Positions 9,645 through 17,738 of a DNA stretch of 35,833 nucleotides are shown here, one piece after another. Positions within the stretch are counted from its first letter, which is position 1. Every line of letters begins with the position of its first letter. The translations under genes and the position numbers were made by a program. The notes under the pieces were generated by a model that had not been told where the DNA came from, searched no databases, and was given only the letters and a program-made list of their open reading frames with translations. The DNA lies in the NCBI GenBank assembly GCA_002344895.1, contig DDUR01000073.1, positions 1 through 35,833 of the forward strand. Direction: 5' to 3'. This DNA comes from Ignavibacteria bacterium UBA2333. GTDB lineage: Bacteria; Bacteroidota; Ignavibacteria; Kapaibacteriales; Kapaibacteriaceae.

Positions 9645-10343
9645 TTAATGGTCGCCGCCGCCAAAGGAGTATTCGTCAACGCTTACACTTGGTCCCATTG
9701 TGGAACTGAAGTGAATGCTCTTGACATACTTACCCCGAGCGGTTGCTGGCTTAGCCCGGAGAACTGTTCCAACAAACGTTTGAACGTTCTCAACAAGTTT
9801 ATCGACTCCAAAGGAGCACTTGCCAACAGCAGCGTGAACGTTTCCGGCCTTGTCAACACGGAATTCAATCTTACCTGCCTTAACCTCCGTTACGGCCTTG
9901 GCAACGTCAAACGTTACCGTGCCACTCTTGGGGTTCGGCATGAGACCACGAGGACCAAGTACACGGCCGAGCTTTCCGAGCTCACCCATGACATCAGGCG
10001 TGGCAATGATGATGTCGATATCCGCCCAACCGCCTTGCAGCTTCTCGAGATACTCCGTGAAACCTGCATAATCAGCGCCGGCGTCCAAAGCTTCCTTATC
10101 CTTTGGCCCCTTGGCAACAACAAGGACGCGAACACTTTTACCCGTTCCATGAGGAAGGGCAACCGTGCCGCGAACGAGCTGATCAGCCTTACGAGGATCA
10201 ACACCAAGGTTTAACGAGACGTCGAACGATTCGTCGAACTTGGCTGTTGCATTGGCCTTGACAATCTCAACGGCCTTCTTGAAATCGTACGTTTGTGAGC
10301 GGTCGTACGTGCCCGCTGCCTTTGTGAAGCGTTTGCCACTCAT
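9645..10343 (-). CDS. rplA: 50S ribosomal protein L1
   Basis: L1 (232 residues) forms the mobile stalk at the E site and represses its own operon in many bacteria. Characteristic segments are DESFDVSLNLGVDPRKADQ, VRGTVALPHGTGK, the LGRVLGPRGLMPNPKSGTV loop and the KAGKIEFRVDKAGNVHAAVGK segment. The C-terminus ends in a short Gly/His tail. It follows rplK by 61 bases, the normal order. Confidence 0.99.
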   Translation of the reverse strand: MSGKRFTKAAGTYDRSQTYDFKKAVEIVKANATAKFDESFDVSLNLGVDPRKADQLVRGTVALPHGTGKSVRVLVVAKGPKDKEALDAGADYAGFTEYLEKLQGGWADIDIIIATPDVMGELGKLGRVLGPRGLMPNPKSGTVTFDVAKAVTEVKAGKIEFRVDKAGNVHAAVGKCSFGVDKLVENVQTFVGTVLRAKPATARGKYVKSIHFSSTMGPSVSVDEYSFGGGDH

Positions 10344-10404
10344 GGCTGTGTTTCCTTCGTTGCGTTGTACAAACGGTCGTTGTTACGACCTCCAACGTGG
10401 GTGA

Positions 10405-10830
10405 TTATCCTTCGACGACGATTCCCATCGAACGCGCCGTGCCAGCGATCATGCTGACGGCAGCTTCCATGGTCATACAGTTAAGATCGGCCATCTTGAT
10501 CTTCGCAATCTCTTCGAGATCACTCCGCTTGACGGTGCCAACCTTTGTACGATTTGGTTCAGCAGAACCCTTCTCAATCTTCGCTGCCTTGATCAGGAGT
10601 ACCGGAGCAGGCGGCGACTTGATTTCAAACGTGAAGCTCTTGTCCGAATAGAACGTGACCAATACCGGAAGAATCATCCCCGGCTGCTTGGCCGAACGTG
10701 CATTGAACTGCTTTACGAATTCCATACCGGCAAGACCGCGCTGACCAAAGGCGGGGCCGACAGGAGGGGCCATCGTTGCTTCTCCAGCCTTCAGCTGGAG
10801 CTTAAACGTGCCCATGACTTTTTTTGCCAT
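10405..10830 (-). CDS. rplK: 50S ribosomal protein L11
   Basis: L11 (141 residues) binds 23S rRNA in the GTPase-associated centre. The N-terminal domain has FKLQLKAGEATMAPPVGPAFGQRG, the proline-rich region where thiostrepton resistance mutations usually arise. The C-terminal RNA-binding domain includes KSPPAPVLL and GTARSMGI. The length is the family norm. It lies 53 bases after nusG. Confidence 0.99.
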   Translation of the reverse strand: MAKKVMGTFKLQLKAGEATMAPPVGPAFGQRGLAGMEFVKQFNARSAKQPGMILPVLVTFYSDKSFTFEIKSPPAPVLLIKAAKIEKGSAEPNRTKVGTVKRSDLEEIAKIKMADLNCMTMEAAVSMIAGTARSMGIVVEG

Positions 10831-10883
10831 AACGATTTCCTTTCGTGGTCAAACAGCGACGTCCGTCGCCTCCCACAGTGATG

Positions 10884-11447
10884 TCAATGGTTTTCGAGTT
10901 CAACTTGGTTGAAGTCGAGCTCAATCGGCGTTTTACGGCCAAGAATTCCAACTTCTACCTTCAGCTTCTGCTTTTCAATATTTACTTCCTTCACCGTACC
11001 GGAGAAGTTTGCGAACGGACCGTCAATGACCTTTACTGGATCACCCTCACGGAACGATGTCTCCACCGTCGTGATGTCCTTACGCTCTTCTACACGGCCC
11101 ATAATCCGATCTACTTCGTCCTTCTGAAGTGCTTGTGGCTCTGTCTTTGTGCCAACAAAACTGACGATTGACGGAAGAGAGAGAATAATCTCCTTCAGCC
11201 GCTTGTCAAGCGATACTTCAATAAGGATGTAGCCCGGGAGGAAGTTTTTTGTCTTGGTACGACGCTTACCATTGCGTACTTCGTACACCGTTTCCTGAGG
11301 AATAACGATGTTCTTCACGCGGTTCTGCATACCAAGGCGGTTCATTTCAAGCTCAATGGACGACTTTACACGCGCCTCGTGGCCCGTAAACGTCCGAATG
11401 GCATACCACTTCGGCTCAAGTACCTGCTGTTGTGCTGTTTCGGTCAT
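10884..11447 (-). CDS. nusG: Transcription termination/antitermination factor NusG
   Basis: NusG binds RNA polymerase and links it to Rho or to the leading ribosome. The open frame extends 28 codons further upstream, but that part overlaps secE and is not NusG-like. I choose the ATG at 11447 (METs in MTETAQQQ), which gives 187 residues and leaves 11 bases to the secE stop. The NGN domain covers roughly residues 12-115 (KWYAIRTFTGHEARVKSSIE, LPGYILIEV) and the KOW domain is at the C-terminus (EGDPVKVIDGPFANFSGTV). Confidence 0.98.
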   Translation of the reverse strand: MTETAQQQVLEPKWYAIRTFTGHEARVKSSIELEMNRLGMQNRVKNIVIPQETVYEVRNGKRRTKTKNFLPGYILIEVSLDKRLKEIILSLPSIVSFVGTKTEPQALQKDEVDRIMGRVEERKDITTVETSFREGDPVKVIDGPFANFSGTVKEVNIEKQKLKVEVGILGRKTPIELDFNQVELENH

Positions 11448-11458
11448 GACTGGGTCGA

Positions 11459-11641
11459 TCAGTAGATCGTCTGCATGAGCGCTGTCATGCCATAGTCGAT
11501 TACATAAACGATCGCGCCGATGATGAGGCACGTCACGACCACAACGCCCGTGCTCTCACGGAGTTGTTCCTTCGTTGGCCAGGAAACCTTCTTCATTTCC
11601 TTGGCAACGTCAGAGAAAAATTGCTTCAGCTTTTCGAACAT
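11459..11641 (-). CDS. secE: Preprotein translocase subunit SecE
   Basis: This is the 60-residue single-span form of SecE, which clamps SecY in the Sec translocon. It has the amphipathic VAKEMKKVSWPTKEQLRES helix followed by one membrane span (VVVVTCLIIGAIVYVIDYGM). The frame is open 12 codons further upstream, but the ATG at 11641 has a good ribosome-binding site (ACGGAGAC) and gives the usual N-terminus. It is followed by nusG, as in most bacteria, and preceded by tRNA-Trp. Confidence 0.96.
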   Translation of the reverse strand: MFEKLKQFFSDVAKEMKKVSWPTKEQLRESTGVVVVTCLIIGAIVYVIDYGMTALMQTIY

Positions 11642-11671
11642 GACGTCTCCGTTCGATACGCGAAAATTGTT

Positions 11672-11747
11672 TGGCACGGGCGGCAGGACTTGAACCCGCA
11701 GCCTGCGGTTTTGGAGACCGCTGCTCTACCAGTTGAGCTACACCCGT
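11672..11747 (-). tRNA. tRNA-Trp (anticodon CCA)
   Basis: A full cloverleaf can be folded: acceptor ACGGGTG/CGCCCGT with one G-T pair, D arm GCTC...GAGC, anticodon loop TCTCCAAAA carrying CCA, T loop TTCAAGT, discriminator G73. The terminal CCA is encoded in the DNA (11672-11674), unlike the other three tRNAs here. It sits 30 bases ahead of secE, the usual place in Bacteroidota. Confidence 0.96.
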
Positions 11748-11759
11748 GTGTTCTGCCTG

Positions 11760-11832
11760 AGCTGATGACCGGGATTGAACCGGTGACCTCCACCTTACCA
11801 AGGTGGTGCTCTACCAACTGAGCTACATCAGC
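11760..11832 (-). tRNA. tRNA-Thr (anticodon GGT)
   Basis: The acceptor stem GCTGATG/CATCAGC, D arm, anticodon loop CTTGGTAA with GGT, and T arm (CCGGTTCAATCCCGG) fold normally. CCA is not encoded. Only 12 bases separate it from tRNA-Trp, where many bacteria have the tuf gene. Confidence 0.96.
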
Positions 11833-11909
11833 ACGAGCTCCGTCCGAGACACCTCTTCCCCGCGCCGAAACGGCAAATGCCGCCCGCCACAGGGGTCGTG
11901 CTTCGATTG

Positions 11910-11982
11910 AGCGGGAGACGGGACTCGAACCCGCGACCAACAGCTTGGAAGGCTGTGACTCTACCAACTGAGTTACTCCCGC
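11910..11982 (-). tRNA. tRNA-Gly (anticodon TCC)
   Basis: The acceptor stem GCGGGAG/CTCCCGC, anticodon loop CTTCCAA with TCC, and T loop TTCGAGT give a standard cloverleaf with U73. CCA is not encoded. The order Tyr-Gly-Thr is the ancient tRNA order found upstream of tuf/secE in many bacteria. Confidence 0.96.
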
Positions 11983-12009
11983 GCAGGACCACGGCCAAGG
12001 CCGCTCTTG

Positions 12010-12091
12010 TGGGCAGGGAAGGATTCGAACCTCCGAAGGCGTAGCCAGCAGATTTACAGTCTGCCCTCGTTGACCGCTTGAGTACCTGCCC
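12010..12091 (-). tRNA. tRNA-Tyr (anticodon GTA)
   Basis: This is a type II tRNA of 82 bases with a long variable arm. The acceptor is GGGCAGG/CCTGCCC, the anticodon stem-loop GCAGACTGTAAATCTGC carries GTA, the T loop is TTCGAAT and the discriminator is A73. CCA is not encoded. It is the first gene of the long operon, about 15 bases after the promoter's -7 box. Confidence 0.96.
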
Positions 12092-12106
12092 GCGTGTCAG
12101 AGCCGA

Positions 12107-12137
12107 CAAACATACGGAAAAAGATCTTTTGAGCAAG
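12107..12137 (-). promoter_or_regulatory. Bacteroidota-type promoter of the tRNA-secE-rpoC operon
   Basis: The minus strand reads CTTG, then exactly 19 bases, then TATGTTTG (-7 box at 12107-12114, -33 box at 12134-12137). This agrees with the Bacteroidota consensus TTTG-N19-TAnnTTTG except for one base in the -33 box. The predicted start site is about 10 bases before tRNA-Tyr. It is the best promoter match in the window and supports the taxonomic reading. Confidence 0.75.
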
Positions 12138-12202
12138 ATGTCCGATGACAATCTGCGAGGATCGTATGCGCGGCGTTTGTAGCCACACCCGTCAACAACT
12201 TC

Positions 12203-12946
12203 CTATTCCTGACGTACGGTAGATCCACCCGAGGTGGAAACGTTAATCTGGCCCGGTTGGCCGCGGTACGTAATAATACTTTCACCAGAAGCCGATCCCG
12301 TGATCGATGTCGAGACCGTGGTCTCAAGTCGACTTGCTCCTGAAAGAGACAGGCTAACGTTGTCAACTGGCAAGCCGAAGGCCCGAATAACGCTTGCGCC
12401 ACTCGCTGAGCTAACTATTAGCGATGTGGCCTGGCCGTCGAGTTTCCAGGCACTAGCACCACTTGAGGAAACAAATACACGCTGGGCAGCACACGCCACG
12501 GTGCATTGGGAAGCCCCACTCGCCGTAAGCTGAAAATCCGTCGGACGTAACGTGTCTGTTCCCGAGAATACACTACTCCCCGATAACTCAATCCCACTCA
12601 GGTTCGGTATGGTTATCGAAATTGTTTTGTCGAGCATTCTTCCAATGTCAACGTTATCATCAACCGTGAGTACCAGAGTCCCGCCTTCAACTCGTGTCTG
12701 AACGTAGGGCATGTATCCCTCAGACACGTCAAGTCAAATAGTATCTGTTGTGCCGATCGTGTAGTTGACGCTGAGTCCACGGCTGACGCTCACTCGTGTG
12801 TAGCCACTGTGAACACGATACGTTGTGATCGTAGCTCCAGGCTCCGGAGAGATGAGGTTAGCGTCGCTACAACCACCCGCGAAAACGACAATAAGTAGCG
12901 ATACAACGCTGACGCTGAATTGATGTGCAACTCGGGAGAATAACAT
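12203..12946 (-). pseudogene. DUF2807 head-GIN lipoprotein, split by an in-frame TGA
   Basis: Two open stretches in the same frame (12946-12737 and 12733-12203) together make one DUF2807 (putative auto-transporter adhesin, head GIN) protein of about 247 codons. The first 70 codons encode a lipoprotein signal (FAGGCSD, lipobox Cys near residue 27) and the domain start (GYTRVSVSRGLSVNYTIG). After a single TGA at 12734-12736 the domain continues without a gap (LDVSEGYMPYVQTRVEGGTLVLTVDD) into the Ser/Gly-rich beta-solenoid (LSGSS, ASGAS and SSGAS repeats). A GTG at 12727 could restart translation but has no ribosome-binding site and would lack the signal. The change could be a nonsense mutation or a sequencing error. 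It lies 31 bases downstream of carA. Confidence 0.8.
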
Positions 12947-12977
12947 GGCCGTGGTTCGTCTGATGGTGTCTGTTGCG

Positions 12978-14117
12978 TTATGCCTGCATGAGACTCACAA
13001 AATCCCGGAACAGGTAGTCAGAATCATGTGGCCCCGGCGACGCTTCAGGATGATATTGCACACTAAATGCCCGCGCATCCGGTACACGGATTCCGGCACA
13101 TGTGTTGTCGTTTAAGTTCACATGTGTCATTGTTGCCGTACTTGGCAAGGTGCTAGGATCAATTGCAAATCCGTGGTTCTGCGACGTGATTTCAATTTTT
13201 TCCGTCACCAGATTTTTCACAGGATGGTTTGCTCCTCGATGCCCGAACTTCAGCTTGTATGTTGATGCTCCAACAGCAAGTCCAAGGATCTGATGTCCCA
13301 GGCAAATTCCAAACAGCGGCTTCTTTCCGAGTACATTCTTTGTGAGCTCGATGCCCGCCGCCACTGCGGCAGGATCACCTGGACCGTTCGAAAGAAAGAT
13401 GCCGTCTGGATCCATTGCCAACACCTCGTCTGACGTCGCCGTCGCAGGAAAGACGGTCACGTCACAGCCGAAGGCTGCAAGCCGACGCAGAATATTGCGC
13501 TTGATACCAAAGTCAACTGCTGCTACCCGATATCGTCGGGTTGGTGCTGGTACGTCTCCATAGGTAAATCCAGCTTCCGATACGAGTTCTGGCCGGTCTG
13601 CCACGGACCACACAGCACCTGATGTGACGTGCGGTGTAAGATCAAGGCCATTCATACTGGGAATCGATCGAGCCTTCTCAATAAGTGCTTCGGCATCCAA
13701 ATTGTCGCCATGAGCAATAACACATCGCATCGCGCCTTCGGAACGAAGGATTCGAACAATCATGCGCGTGTCCACGCCCTCAATTCCAGCCGTTCCGGAC
13801 ATTTCGAGCCAAGACTGAAGCGTTTGTGTACTTCGATAGTTGGAGGCTACTCGCGAAAGCTCGTGAACAACGAGACCACTTGCCTTTATACCATCACTCT
13901 CAACATCGTCAGGATTTACGCCGTAATTCCCGATGTGCGGATATGTGAACGTTACCACTTGACCATAGTACGACGGATCTGTCAGGACTTCCTGATAACC
14001 CGTCATGGCCGTGTTAAAAACGAGTTCGCCCGTGCTTTCGGCACCAAGTGCGCCGATGGCCGTTCCGTGAATAATAGTGCCGTTTTCAAGGGCTAGAATG
14101 GCTCCGGGTCTCGTCAT
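12978..14117 (-). CDS. carA: Carbamoyl-phosphate synthase small subunit
   Basis: CarA (379 residues) hydrolyses glutamine and passes ammonia to the large subunit CarB for arginine and pyrimidine synthesis. The N-terminal domain (residues 1-150) has ALENGTIIHG, GELVFNTAMTGYQEVLTDPSYYGQ and the TFTYPHIGNYGVN motif. The class I glutamine amidotransferase domain has the catalytic Cys at residue 272 (FGICLGHQILGLA), plus SQNHGFAID and the His/Glu pair in QYHPEASPGPHDS. The frame is open 18 codons upstream, but ATG 14117 gives the normal N-terminus (MTRPGAILALENG). carB is not in the window. The next gene downstream is the broken DUF2807 gene. Confidence 0.97.
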   Translation of the reverse strand: MTRPGAILALENGTIIHGTAIGALGAESTGELVFNTAMTGYQEVLTDPSYYGQVVTFTYPHIGNYGVNPDDVESDGIKASGLVVHELSRVASNYRSTQTLQSWLEMSGTAGIEGVDTRMIVRILRSEGAMRCVIAHGDNLDAEALIEKARSIPSMNGLDLTPHVTSGAVWSVADRPELVSEAGFTYGDVPAPTRRYRVAAVDFGIKRNILRRLAAFGCDVTVFPATATSDEVLAMDPDGIFLSNGPGDPAAVAAGIELTKNVLGKKPLFGICLGHQILGLAVGASTYKLKFGHRGANHPVKNLVTEKIEITSQNHGFAIDPSTLPSTATMTHVNLNDNTCAGIRVPDARAFSVQYHPEASPGPHDSDYLFRDFVSLMQA

Positions 14118-14155
14118 GTATCGTTGGTGTTGAATGTTGTGAGAAGGTAGTGTGG

Positions 14156-14163
14156 CAAAAATA
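14156..14163 (-). promoter_or_regulatory. Putative -7 box for carA
   Basis: The minus strand carries TATTTTTG, matching TAnnTTTG, 38 bases before the carA start. No TTTG occurs at the expected 19-base spacing, so the call rests on the -7 box alone. The predicted leader is about 30-35 bases. Confidence 0.35.
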
Positions 14164-14264
14164 CCGCTCAAACGCTATATTGGTCCCCAGGAGGATCACT
14201 CGCCTTCAGTACACAGGTCGCACATCGGCTTCACGATCACGACCGCTCACCAGCGGCAGGACCT

Positions 14265-14774
14265 CTGTCGCTCAATTCTCGGGTACTGGTCCTGAACCAG
14301 AGTTACGAACCCGTCAGTGTATGCAGCATCAAAAAAGCTATGGTGCTGCTCTTTCTTCATAAAGCCGAACTCGTCGAGCAGCGCACACAAATGCAGCTGC
14401 GATCAGTCCATCATAGGTTCCCCTGGCCAAGCGTTATTCGTTTGTCGGCCTACCTACGCGTGCCGTATAAACAAATCGAACTGTCTCGGAAGAATATTCT
14501 CCGACGTGATAGTTTCCGATGCCAGTATTGTGGAACACATCAAACGCCGCTCACCGTTGATCACGTTATTCCTCGCTCACGCGGTGGAATGGATACGTGG
14601 GAGAACCTTGTCTGCGCGTGTATTCGGTGTAACAATCGTAAGGGCAGCCGTACACCTGAAGAAGCAACCATGAAGCTTCTCTCCGTACCAAAACGTCCTC
14701 ATCATGTGCTCTTCCTGAAACACTATCTCGGGAAGGTTGATGAGTCGTGGCGACCCTACATGTTTATGGATTGA
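14265..14774 (+). CDS. HNH endonuclease, start codon probably CTG
   Basis: The HNH nuclease domain (PF01844 type) is clear: zinc-binding CQYCG, then LTVDHVIPRSRGG with the catalytic His, and WENLVCACIRCNNRKGSRTPEEA with the second Cys pair. The family's conserved N-terminus, LVLNQSYEPVSVC followed by IKKAMVLLFLHKAELVEQ, is encoded at 14286-14378 and so begins before the first ATG (14340). The frame is open back to 14151 with no ATG, GTG or TTG. A CTG at 14265 would give SLNSRVLVLNQSYEP, the expected length, with a weak AGGA 3 bases upstream. Such stand-alone HNH proteins are common in Bacteroidota and Chlorobi; their role is not established. It is divergent from carA. Confidence 0.75.
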   Translation: MSLNSRVLVLNQSYEPVSVCSIKKAMVLLFLHKAELVEQRTQMQLRSVHHRFPWPSVIRLSAYLRVPYKQIELSRKNILRRDSFRCQYCGTHQTPLTVDHVIPRSRGGMDTWENLVCACIRCNNRKGSRTPEEATMKLLSVPKRPHHVLFLKHYLGKVDESWRPYMFMD

Positions 14775-14780
14775 CGGCGT

Positions 14781-14806
14781 TGCTGTAAAACATTTGTGTT
14801 ACAGCG
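14781..14806. terminator. Hairpin between convergent HNH and glycosidase-like genes
   Basis: GCTGTAA (14782-14788) pairs with TTACAGC (14799-14805) around a 10-base A/T-rich loop, and one more U-G pair is possible. It sits alone in the 48-base gap between two convergent stop codons. A strong U tail is missing on either side, so its efficiency is uncertain. Confidence 0.45.
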
Positions 14807-14822
14807 ATACGTCAGAATAGTA

Positions 14823-17735
14823 TCAGGGCTGAACTCCCTGACCAATGTAGATGAATGGCTGAACGGCGGCCCCCTGTGCCCCCTTCCGACGAACTCCATA
14901 CACGCCCGGTACAGTACCTGCGAGGGAAAGTCGAAGTGATCCGTCAGACTCAAGTCGGTGAATGATTTCACCGCGAACGTTTACGACTTCAATGATACCA
15001 GCGCCAGTTATCAGAACGTCGTCCGTGACGGGATTCGGTGTGACGACAAGTTCTTCGTCGATTGTTTCGTGTACAGATGTCGACGTTCCAAACTCAAGTC
15101 GATACCATGGTGTTCCATAACGTTTTGTATCGATGTTCGCTGAGAATCTTCCTGTCGACGATCTCTGCATGAGTAACCGTTCATTGGTAAGGGGCTGCGC
15201 ATTCGCGCCAAGGGGCACAATCCACGCAGAATCCCACTGCGGCGCTTGGTATGTCAGCCGCAACGATGCACCGTCCATCTGCGCAGGGCCCGTGCCCCAG
15301 AGTCGCAACGTGTTATCGGCGTTGAGTTCGGCACCTTGATTGAGAGATGGAGTTGCAACTGTGAACAACACCAATGGCGACTCTACAAGTGGCTTTTCAG
15401 TGAGTGTGGTGAGCGCAAGCGTTGTGTGCGCTGTTTGAGATGTTTGCTCGAAGATAAAACCAGGTATGGTAATGATCTCATTAGAGAGTGGCCCTGAGAC
15501 GGTTACCGCGTGTGGTGTAACAACCGTAAGACGGGACTGCGTAGCATCCCAAAAGATCTGCTCGTTGTCAGCATTGAGTGCACTCGCATCAACGGTTCCG
15601 CTCGACAGCTGCGAAATGTCAGTTTGTGGCAGATATGATTCCATTTCTGCTACTTCAGGATTCATCACAACACGCCGATAGATTGGCATCCGGCCGTCTG
15701 CGAACAACGAGAGTGAATAGGCATTCTGATGCAAACGCGGATTATCGATGGCTTCGGCAACGTTGTTGATAACGATTTCGCGCTGCGATGTTGACGGATA
15801 TCCGTTGCGAACCATTCGTGTGGCTGCAGGCAGCATTGAAAGGATGTGTGGCTTATCGTAGATCTCCCACACGACTGCAGAATCCACACGATCACTTGCA
15901 TAACGTTGTGAAGATGTGAAGGCCGAGAAGAACACACCATCCCAATCCTGAAGTCCGGCATAGGCAGGAAAGAATGTTGTCATTTCCGACTGATACGATG
16001 GGCCGTAGGCCATCGAAACATGTAATGCAATAAAGGCCTTTCCTTTCGGACGACCTTGCGTAAAAGCGGCCAGTGGTCCGCCATTTCCTTCAGAAAGAAT
16101 GGATTGATTTGATTGTCGCCAATCAACACCTGAGAAGATATCATAGTCTCGAGCGGCATTGATTTCCGTGAAATGCAGGAATCGTGTTGAAGGACACAAC
16201 AACACATCACTATCAACTGTGTCGCGAACGAGTTTACGAACACCATCAAGGAATGACGTAAGCGCATCATGATAAAACCGTCCTTCCTCGGCAGCGCGAA
16301 GGGGCGGAACGTCTTCATCAAAAAATGACAGCCGACGGATGGACGTGTTTGCAAGACTTTCGCCTGGACGCAGTGCTACGTGCGGTGACTCTACAAACTG
16401 AATATCATCGAGGAAAACGTCACCACTATCAGCACCGAGTTGGAACGAAATGGCTCCCGTTGACTCGTCAGTAGCTGTTGACGTAAAGGGAAACTCAAAA
16501 CGCTGCCATTGATCGGTAATCACAACTTCCCTACTGACGCCATATGAGTTGTAGGGATAGGAGTTGTTATAGGCATAGAGATACATCGTTCGTGATGATC
16601 TCTGCGACGTCGTTTTTGCTTGAAACGACCACGTATATCGTTTGCCTCGTTTCATCGGTACTGCCTGGACGAGAGCGATCGAAAAACTCCTTCTGGGTCC
16701 TTCAAGTCGATTGATTCGAATACGTCCTGACGAAGCTCCTTCGGTCTTTTCTGCATCGCTAAACTGTAGTAGTGCTTGAGCTCCATCGTTCGTGTTCACA
16801 CCAAGTGTCCATGCTGCACTAAACGGATCCTCAAACCCGCCGTTGATAACCTTGTTTGAACCGTCAACGGGGCCTGCACCCCAAGCCGTTCGTATGGCAT
16901 TATCCGTTGTTAAACCTTTTGATCGGAGACGAGCGTGATAGAGACTGTCAATGAGGCGTATGTGTTGTGATCCGTTCGACGCAACACCGTATTGATTTGG
17001 CCGGACAATGTTTTGTGTATACAACCACTGAACGTAGATGCTCGCATCCTCGGAAGCGACGATAAACGCCACTGCTGGCTCGTCCTTGTATGCATTGTTC
17101 GTATACGAATTAACATGTTGGAGAAACTCGCGAAGGATGTTTCTGTGAATTCGCTGAACATCTTTGTCAAAGAAGTAACCGTTACGAAAACCCCATTCAA
17201 TAGAATCTCGCTGACGGATACCATCACCTTCACGTGGCAACCAAACTCCACCGAATGTAAACGCTGAATAGATCCCTTCACGTTTCAACTGCCACACAAA
17301 CCGGTCGAGAATGTTCATTTGCGTCGCACTGAGGCCATTTGTTGTTGGTCCGTCAGCAAGGATCGATCCTCCTGACCAAGATGCGACGTCAAACGCGAGG
17401 AATCGCACGCAGTTGATCCCCAGAGCACGCAGCCTTCTCGCCATGCGCGCACCCGTAATCGAATCAGGGAATTGTCCACCCCACTGTAGCGTCGTTCCTG
17501 CAAGACGAATGCGATTTCCTTTACCGTCAATAAGATGACCATTTCCGTCAAGTGTGATGCGTCCGGATGAGCCTGCCGGTTCAATAGCAGGGACAAGCGA
17601 TGTATCGATCTCCATATCCGGCCCGAATGAGAACGGATACGGATTCACGAGCGGCTGCGCCGATACAGCAACAACAGCAAGAACACAAACGGCTGACGTG
17701 ATGGTCAGAAGACGGAGGTAGGACCAAGTCTGCAT
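14823..17735 (-). CDS. Secreted glycoside-hydrolase-like protein with T9SS tail
   Basis: This is a 970-residue exported protein. A signal peptide is clear at residues 1-26 (ending VAVSA-Q). Residues 60-290 look like the first part of a TIM-barrel hydrolase of the GH5/clan A kind: GKGNRIRLAGTTLQWGG, LRALGINCVRFLAFD, REGIYSAFTFGGVWLP, and FIVASEDAS with Glu229 where the acid/base usually sits. Residues 295-450 resemble a CBM4/9-like carbohydrate-binding module (NGGFEDP...FLDDIQF). The barrel then appears to resume, with YQSEMTTFFPAYAGLQDWDGVF placing Glu584 as a candidate nucleophile. The C-terminus (VVTPNPVTDDVLITG...) is a type A T9SS sorting domain, so it should reach the cell surface or medium. 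The start lies 3 bases after the DUF1501 stop. The substrate is unknown. Confidence 0.8.
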   Translation of the reverse strand: MQTWSYLRLLTITSAVCVLAVVAVSAQPLVNPYPFSFGPDMEIDTSLVPAIEPAGSSGRITLDGNGHLIDGKGNRIRLAGTTLQWGGQFPDSITGARMARRLRALGINCVRFLAFDVASWSGGSILADGPTTNGLSATQMNILDRFVWQLKREGIYSAFTFGGVWLPREGDGIRQRDSIEWGFRNGYFFDKDVQRIHRNILREFLQHVNSYTNNAYKDEPAVAFIVASEDASIYVQWLYTQNIVRPNQYGVASNGSQHIRLIDSLYHARLRSKGLTTDNAIRTAWGAGPVDGSNKVINGGFEDPFSAAWTLGVNTNDGAQALLQFSDAEKTEGASSGRIRINRLEGPRRSFSIALVQAVPMKRGKRYTWSFQAKTTSQRSSRTMYLYAYNNSYPYNSYGVSREVVITDQWQRFEFPFTSTATDESTGAISFQLGADSGDVFLDDIQFVESPHVALRPGESLANTSIRRLSFFDEDVPPLRAAEEGRFYHDALTSFLDGVRKLVRDTVDSDVLLCPSTRFLHFTEINAARDYDIFSGVDWRQSNQSILSEGNGGPLAAFTQGRPKGKAFIALHVSMAYGPSYQSEMTTFFPAYAGLQDWDGVFFSAFTSSQRYASDRVDSAVVWEIYDKPHILSMLPAATRMVRNGYPSTSQREIVINNVAEAIDNPRLHQNAYSLSLFADGRMPIYRRVVMNPEVAEMESYLPQTDISQLSSGTVDASALNADNEQIFWDATQSRLTVVTPHAVTVSGPLSNEIITIPGFIFEQTSQTAHTTLALTTLTEKPLVESPLVLFTVATPSLNQGAELNADNTLRLWGTGPAQMDGASLRLTYQAPQWDSAWIVPLGANAQPLTNERLLMQRSSTGRFSANIDTKRYGTPWYRLEFGTSTSVHETIDEELVVTPNPVTDDVLITGAGIIEVVNVRGEIIHRLESDGSLRLSLAGTVPGVYGVRRKGAQGAAVQPFIYIGQGVQP

Positions 17736-17738
17736 TGG

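Noticed and set aside
12203..12727. Separate gene starting at GTG 12727
   Set aside because: It would start inside the DUF2807 domain, has no ribosome-binding site and no signal peptide; it is the second half of the gene broken at 12734.
12734..12736. Selenocysteine reading of the in-frame TGA
   Set aside because: No SECIS-like hairpin was seen just downstream and the aligned position in this family is not a redox cysteine.
14150..14362. Plus-strand GTG frame upstream of the HNH gene as its N-terminus
   Set aside because: It is in a different frame; the conserved HNH N-terminus continues in its own frame without a shift.
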